NCBI GenBank assembly: GCA_947177115.1
Contig: CAMWTG010000078.1
Span: 1-10,269, forward strand
Direction: 5' to 3'
DNA from: an uncultured Clostridia bacterium
GTDB taxonomy: Bacteria > Bacillota > Clostridia > Oscillospirales > Oscillospiraceae
DNA: 10,269 nt
Shown here: positions 6,551 through 10,269 of the stretch, in pieces
Layout: each line of letters opens with the position of its first letter
Numbering within the stretch: position 1 is the stretch's first letter
The notes under the pieces: model-generated
Told to the model about the DNA's origin: nothing
Database searches by the model: none
Seen by the model: the letters and a program-made list of their open reading frames with translations, nothing else
Translations under genes and position numbers: made by a program

Positions 6551-6596
6551 ATCCGGCAGAGGCTGTGCAAAATGTGCAACTTCTGCCGGATATTTT
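6551..6596 (+). terminator. Probable terminator after trxB
   Basis: ATCCGGCAGA (6551-6560) pairs perfectly over 10 bp with TCTGCCGGAT (6582-6591); TTTT (6593-6596) follows. The 21-nt loop is long and the T-run short, so termination may be weak. Confidence 0.6.
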
Positions 6597-6635
6597 GTAC
6601 AATGCTACAAAAAATTAGTAAAGAGTATTTTCCCC

Positions 6636-6663
6636 TTGCAGAATGGGAAAAATGTGGTAAGAT
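6636..6663 (+). promoter_or_regulatory. Promoter of the LacI-family regulator gene
   Basis: A -35 box TTGCAG (6636-6641), a 16-bp spacer, and a -10 box TAAGAT (6658-6663) preceded by TGG (extended -10) form a good sigma-A promoter. The start would be near 6670, just before the operator palindrome, which suits repression by roadblock or by blocking RNA polymerase. Confidence 0.7.
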
Positions 6664-6676
6664 AGTTCACGGACTG

Positions 6677-6698
6677 GAAACGTTATCGGTAACGTTTC
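6677..6698. promoter_or_regulatory. LacI-family operator palindrome
   Basis: GAAACGTTA (6677-6685) and TAACGTTTC (6690-6698) are perfect inverted repeats around TCGG. Each half carries AACGTT, itself a palindrome of the kind bound by LacI/GalR regulators. It sits just after the predicted start of the adjacent regulator's own transcript, so negative autoregulation is the simplest reading. No second perfect copy was found before the phosphorylase gene. Confidence 0.75.
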
Positions 6699-6724
6699 GG
6701 ATTCTGGTTTGACAGGGAGGGGGG

Positions 6725-7750
6725 ATCGCAACGACCATCAAGGATATCGCCCGTCTGTCCGGCTGCGGCGTGGCAACGGTGTCTCGGGTACTCAACCGCC
6801 ATCCCGATGTCAGCGAAGAGACGCGGCGAAAGGTGATGGCGGTGGTGGAGGCCAACGGTTTCCAGCCCAATACCAACGCCAGAAGCCTGAAACAGCAGTC
6901 CGGCGCCGGTATCGCCCTGGTAGTGAAGGGTTCCCAGAACATGCTCTTCGCCGATCTGGTGGAGCGTGTCCAAGCGCTGCTGCGCCAGGCGGGGCGGGAT
7001 GCTTTTGTCTACTATCTGGATGAAAACGCCGATGAAGTGTCCTGCGGCCTAACGATCTGCCGGGAGCGAAAACCCCTGGGGATCATGTTTCTGGGCGGGG
7101 ATCTGGAGCGGTTCCGGATGGGATTCCAATCTATTGCCGTTCCCTGCCTGCTGCTGACCAGCAGCGCGGAAGGGCTGGGATTCCCCAACCTTTCCTCTGT
7201 TACCACCAATGATGAGGAGGCCGCCGGCCAGGTGATCCGTTTTCTGGCGGACTGCGGCCACCGGAAAATCGGGGTGCTGGGCGGCGCGTGGTCCGATTCC
7301 CGGGAGGGCTATAACCGTTTCCGTGGCTGCCGGCTGGCTTTCCGGGAGCTGGACCTGTCCTTTGAGCGGGAGCGGCAATATGAGCCCTGCCGGTTCTCCA
7401 TGCCGGACGCTTACGCCGCCGCCCGGCGGCTGGCGGTGCGGAGTCCGGAGCTGACTGCTATTTTCGCTGTAGGCGATGTGCTGGCCGTGGGCGCCATCCG
7501 TGCCCTCCGGGATCTGGGGAAACGGGTGCCGGAGGATGTATCGGTGGTAGGCTACGATGGCGTAGCCCTGGCCGACTATTTTGTTCCCCGCCTGGCCACC
7601 GTACGGCAGGATACCCGGCGCATGGCGGAACGGGGGGTGGACCTGCTGCTGCGCATGATCGAGCGGGGCAGCCCGCCGCTCCACGAGGTGGTCCCTTTCC
7701 GGCTGATTACCGGGGAAAGCGTGGCGCGGCTGAATGAGGCGGCTCGCTGA
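6725..7750 (+). CDS. LacI-family transcriptional regulator (no canonical start codon)
   Basis: The repressor is about 341 residues long if translation begins at the ATC codon 6725-6727. The reading would be (M)ATTIKDIARLSGCGVATVSRVLN, which matches the family N-terminus and contains the whole helix-turn-helix and hinge entry. A purine-rich RBS, AGGGAGG (6714-6720), sits 4 bases ahead. An in-frame TGA (6710-6712) forbids any earlier start, and no ATG, GTG or TTG occurs before 6770. The first usual start, GTG 6770, would delete half of the helix-turn-helix and has no RBS. The remainder is a full sugar-binding domain: GHRKIGVLGG, AIFAVGDVLAVGAIRALRDLG, VPEDVSVVGYDG and LATVRQDTRRMAERG. The effector is unknown. 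The gene precedes the glycogen phosphorylase gene by 81 bases and probably regulates it and itself. A rare ATC or ACG start, a mutated ATG or a base error in the G-run are all possible. Confidence 0.85.
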   Translation: MATTIKDIARLSGCGVATVSRVLNRHPDVSEETRRKVMAVVEANGFQPNTNARSLKQQSGAGIALVVKGSQNMLFADLVERVQALLRQAGRDAFVYYLDENADEVSCGLTICRERKPLGIMFLGGDLERFRMGFQSIAVPCLLLTSSAEGLGFPNLSSVTTNDEEAAGQVIRFLADCGHRKIGVLGGAWSDSREGYNRFRGCRLAFRELDLSFERERQYEPCRFSMPDAYAAARRLAVRSPELTAIFAVGDVLAVGAIRALRDLGKRVPEDVSVVGYDGVALADYFVPRLATVRQDTRRMAERGVDLLLRMIERGSPPLHEVVPFRLITGESVARLNEAAR

Positions 7751-7788
7751 ACGGGCCGCAATATGTTAGCTGTTATAAAAGAGTGTTC

Positions 7789-7804
7789 AAGGCGGTTTCG
7801 CCTT
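7789..7804. promoter_or_regulatory. Inverted repeat in the phosphorylase leader
   Basis: AAGGCG (7789-7794) and CGCCTT (7799-7804) form a perfect 6-bp stem with a GTTT loop, about 11 bases before the RBS of the phosphorylase gene. It may be an RNA hairpin or a weak operator. A TATAAA at 7774-7779 could be a -10 box, but no good -35 lies at proper spacing. Confidence 0.3.
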
Positions 7805-7831
7805 ACGTTTTGAAAGGAGCTTGTTTTGATC

Positions 7832-10102
7832 ATGGATTTGAAGGTGCAAATGGAACAGATCACCCAGGAGCGGTTTGGCCTTCTGCCGGAGCGATGCGAT
7901 GACCGGCAGCTGTACGAGGCCCTGCTGGTCCTGACCCGCCGGCTGGCCCAGGAACGGCCGGCCCCGGAGGGGGAGCGGAAGCTCTACTATTTCTCCGCCG
8001 AATTCCTGGTGGGGAAACTGCTGGACAACAACCTGCTGGCCCTGGGCCTCCGGGATCAGGTGCGGGAGCTGCTGACCTCCTGGGGCCGGGACCTGAACGC
8101 GGTGGAGGAGCAGGAGCCGGAGCCCTCCTTGGGCAACGGCGGCCTGGGCCGCCTGGCGGCCTGCTTCCTGGATTCCATCGCCGCCCTGGGCCTCCGGGGA
8201 GACGGCGTGGGCCTCAACTACCACTACGGCCTGTTCCATCAGAAGTTCGCGGACAACAAGCAGCGGGAGGTCCCCGACCCCTGGATGGAGCCGGAGAGCT
8301 GGCTGATCCCCACGGGGAAGAGCTACACCGTCCCCTTCGGCGGCTTCGATCTGACGGCAAAACTGTGGGACGCGGCGGTCCCCGGCGCGTACAACGATAA
8401 AGCCAACCGGCTGCACCTGTTCGATGTGGAATCGCCCGCCCAGCCGCCGGAAAACGGCATCGATTTTGACAAAACGGATATCGTCCACCACCTCACCAGC
8501 TTCCTCTATCCCGATGACGGGGACGATGCGGGACGGCTGCTGCGGGTCTACCAGCAGTATTTCATGGTCTCCGCCGGAGCCCAGCTGATCCTGGAGGAGC
8601 TGGAGGAGCGGGGCTACGGACCCCATCAGCTGGCGGACCACACGGTCATCCAGATCAATGATACCCATCCCTCCATGGTCATCCCGGAGCTGATCCGCCT
8701 GCTGACCGCAAAGGGCCTGACCATGGACGAGGCCATCGGCCAGGTCAGCCGCACCTGCGCCTATACCAACCACACCATCCTGGCGGAAGCCCTGGAGAAG
8801 TGGCCCATGCACTTCATTGAGCGGGTGGCCCCCCAGCTGGCCCCCATTATCCGGGAGCTGGACTGGCGGGCCCGGGAGGTCTGTCCCGACCCCGCCGCAG
8901 CGATCCTGGATGAGCACGGGCTGGTCCATATGGCCCACATGGACATTCACTATGGCTATTCCGTCAACGGCGTGGCCGCCCTGCACACGGAGATCCTCAA
9001 GCGGGTGGAGCTGAAGCGGTTTTGCGACCTCTACCCGCAGAAGTTCAACAACAAGACCAACGGCGTCACCCTCCGCCGCTGGCTGGAGGCCTGCAACCCG
9101 GACCTCACCGGCCTCATCGACCGGTGCATCGGCCCCGATTGGCGGCAGGATCCCGGCAGGCTGGTGGGATTGCTGGACTTCATCGACAACGACCGGGTGC
9201 TGGAGCATCTGCTGGTCGTGAAGCAGAGCGCCAAGGAGCGGTTCTGCCGCCAGCTGCGGGACGCCCAGGGCATCGATCTGGACCCCAACTCCATATTCGA
9301 TGTCCAGATCAAGCGGCTCCACGAGTATAAGCGCCAGCAGATGAACGCCCTGTATGTGATCCAGAAATACCTGGAGATCAAGGCCGGACGGACGCCAGAG
9401 CATCCCGTCACCGTGATCTTCGGGGCCAAGGCCGCCCCGGCCTACGTCATGGCCAAGCACATCATCCATCTGATCCTCTGCCTGCAAAAGCTCATTGAGA
9501 ACGACCCGGCGGTGCGCCCCTGGCTGCGGGTGGCCATGGTGGAGAACTACAATGTCACCTGGGCGGAGCGGCTGATCCCCGCCGCCGACATCTCCGAGCA
9601 GATCTCCCTGGCCTCCAAGGAGGCCAGCGGCACCGGCAATATGAAGCTGATGGCCAACGGCGCGGTGACTCTGGGCACCATGGACGGAGCCAACGTGGAG
9701 ATCGCGGAGCTGGTGGGACCGGGCAACATCTACACCTTCGGAGCCCACAGCGACCGGGTGATCCGTCTGTACAACGACAAGGGCGGCCAGCGCTACCGCT
9801 CTCTGGACTACTACCACACCCCCAGGGTGGAGCGCCTGGTGGACTTCCTGCTGTCCCCGGAGCTGCTGGAAACCGGCGATGCCAAGGCCCTGGCGGCCCT
9901 TTGGCGGGACATCAAGGGCAAGGACTGGTTCATGGCCCTGCTGGACCTGGAGGAGTATATCTCCGTGAAGGACCTGGCCGTCCGCCAGTACGGCGACCGG
10001 AAGGCCTGGGCCCGGAAGATGCTGGTGAACATCGCCAAGTCCGGCTACTTCTCTTCCGACCGCACCATCAAGCAGTACAACGAGGATATCTGGCATCTGT
10101 AA
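7832..10102 (+). CDS. glgP: Glycogen/alpha-glucan phosphorylase
   Basis: This 756-residue cytoplasmic enzyme releases glucose-1-phosphate from the non-reducing ends of glycogen or maltodextrin using phosphate and pyridoxal phosphate. N-terminal family blocks are YYFSAEFLVGKLLDNN (52-67) and SLGNGGLGRLAACFLDS (99-115). QINDTHPSM (274-282) and KRLHEYKRQ (494-502) belong to the catalytic core. The PLP site EASGTGNMKLMANG carries the Schiff-base lysine K605, and GTMDGANVE follows. It is somewhat shorter than E. coli MalP or GlgP (about 800-815), but all blocks are present. AGGAG (7815-7819) lies 12 bases before the ATG 7832 and 6 bases before an in-frame TTG (7826); either start adds or drops only two residues. 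It follows the LacI-type gene, the likely controller, and ends at a strong terminator. Codon use is extremely GC-rich. Preference for glycogen versus maltodextrin cannot be decided. Confidence 0.95.
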   Translation: MDLKVQMEQITQERFGLLPERCDDRQLYEALLVLTRRLAQERPAPEGERKLYYFSAEFLVGKLLDNNLLALGLRDQVRELLTSWGRDLNAVEEQEPEPSLGNGGLGRLAACFLDSIAALGLRGDGVGLNYHYGLFHQKFADNKQREVPDPWMEPESWLIPTGKSYTVPFGGFDLTAKLWDAAVPGAYNDKANRLHLFDVESPAQPPENGIDFDKTDIVHHLTSFLYPDDGDDAGRLLRVYQQYFMVSAGAQLILEELEERGYGPHQLADHTVIQINDTHPSMVIPELIRLLTAKGLTMDEAIGQVSRTCAYTNHTILAEALEKWPMHFIERVAPQLAPIIRELDWRAREVCPDPAAAILDEHGLVHMAHMDIHYGYSVNGVAALHTEILKRVELKRFCDLYPQKFNNKTNGVTLRRWLEACNPDLTGLIDRCIGPDWRQDPGRLVGLLDFIDNDRVLEHLLVVKQSAKERFCRQLRDAQGIDLDPNSIFDVQIKRLHEYKRQQMNALYVIQKYLEIKAGRTPEHPVTVIFGAKAAPAYVMAKHIIHLILCLQKLIENDPAVRPWLRVAMVENYNVTWAERLIPAADISEQISLASKEASGTGNMKLMANGAVTLGTMDGANVEIAELVGPGNIYTFGAHSDRVIRLYNDKGGQRYRSLDYYHTPRVERLVDFLLSPELLETGDAKALAALWRDIKGKDWFMALLDLEEYISVKDLAVRQYGDRKAWARKMLVNIAKSGYFSSDRTIKQYNEDIWHL

Positions 10103-10116
10103 CGGGCTACTTTTTC

Positions 10117-10152
10117 AAAATGGGCGGGGACTGCGGTCCCCGCCCATTTTTT
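10117..10152. terminator. Strong intrinsic terminator after glgP
   Basis: A perfect 15-bp stem, 10117-10131 (AAAATGGGCGGGGAC) with 10136-10150, has a TGCG tetraloop and ends in TTTTTT (10147-10152). The A-run on the other side makes it potentially bidirectional. Confidence 0.92.
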
Positions 10153-10217
10153 CTGCTTTGAAGTTGGATGGTGTGAAGAGAACTTTTGTTGAGGCAAAAC
10201 AGCACTAGAGTCTGTTT

Positions 10218-10269
10218 TATAGTCGACACACTTGAGAATCGGTAAAAAGGAGGCGGAGGAAAATGCGGT
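10218..10269 (+). mobile_element. MITE, second copy, left end only (cut by window edge)
   Basis: From TATAGTCGAC onward this is identical to 62-112 over 51 bases; the first difference is the last base of the window (T here, C at 113). It includes the left terminal inverted repeat and the GGAGG-rich arm. It is inserted in the same orientation as copy 1, 66 bases after the glgP terminator. The flanking base context (gtttTA) differs from copy 1, so only the element is repeated. Confidence 0.85.

Noticed and set aside
6709..7023. TTG-initiated frame overlapping the start of the LacI-type gene
   Set aside because: It lies one base out of frame, its TTG lies upstream of rather than after the RBS, and its product is Arg/Gly-rich without motifs. 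A +1 shift would be needed to reach the regulator frame, with no supporting slippery site beyond the six-G run.
7787..10096. Very long open frame (769 codons) on the minus strand opposite glgP
   Set aside because: It is a by-product of extreme GC-ending codon use in glgP, which removes stop codons from the antisense frame. It has no family motifs, and the sense protein is unmistakable.
10153..10217. Possible small gene or promoter between the glgP terminator and the second MITE
   Set aside because: No convincing -35/-10 pair, RBS or conserved reading frame is visible in these 65 bases.
62..10269. Composite transposon bounded by the two MITE copies
   Set aside because: The segment between them holds core genes (polA, trxB, glgP) in ordinary operons. 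The copies are non-autonomous and the flanking bases differ; two independent insertions are simpler.

Overview
The window looks like chromosomal DNA of a GC-rich member of the Clostridia, probably Oscillospiraceae-like. The clues are GC-ending codons in most genes, AGGAGG-type ribosome binding sites, a Gram-positive-style DNA polymerase I with a degenerate proofreading domain, an ISAs1-type transposase remnant and a glycogen phosphorylase under a LacI-type regulator. No rRNA, tRNA or CRISPR array was seen. The genus assignment is inference only.

Left edge (1-464): the 3' part of an ISAs1-family transposase gene, broken twice. A 157-bp non-autonomous inverted-repeat element (MITE) sits in it, flanked by a TA duplication. 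Removing the element plus one TA restores the transposase reading frame exactly. A 1-bp frameshift further on disrupts the C-terminus. A second copy of the MITE enters at the right edge (10218 onward) in the same orientation, identical over 51 bp.

465-4342: a polA operon. A good sigma-A promoter and a strongly structured leader precede polA. One base after polA comes an in-frame fusion of a RimI-type N-acetyltransferase with a second GNAT domain, and the operon closes with a strong terminator. That terminator lies between convergent genes: a lipoprotein gene with a Gly/Ser/Thr/Asn-rich repetitive linker reads toward it from the other strand.

4870-6600: a short divergent intergenic region leads to a P-loop kinase-like protein with more AT-rich codon use than its neighbours. 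A thioredoxin reductase follows 24 bp later, then a probable terminator.

6636-10152: a LacI-family regulator gene with its own promoter and a perfect 9+4+9 operator palindrome, pointing to autoregulation. The gene has no ordinary start codon able to include its DNA-binding helix-turn-helix. A glycogen/alpha-glucan phosphorylase follows and ends at a strong hairpin terminator. The pair suggests sugar- or storage-polymer-responsive control of glycogen breakdown.

No wholly new multi-gene system is evident. The best leads are the nested MITE-in-IS and its family, the regulator's missing start codon, the polA leader structure and the RimI-GNAT fusion.
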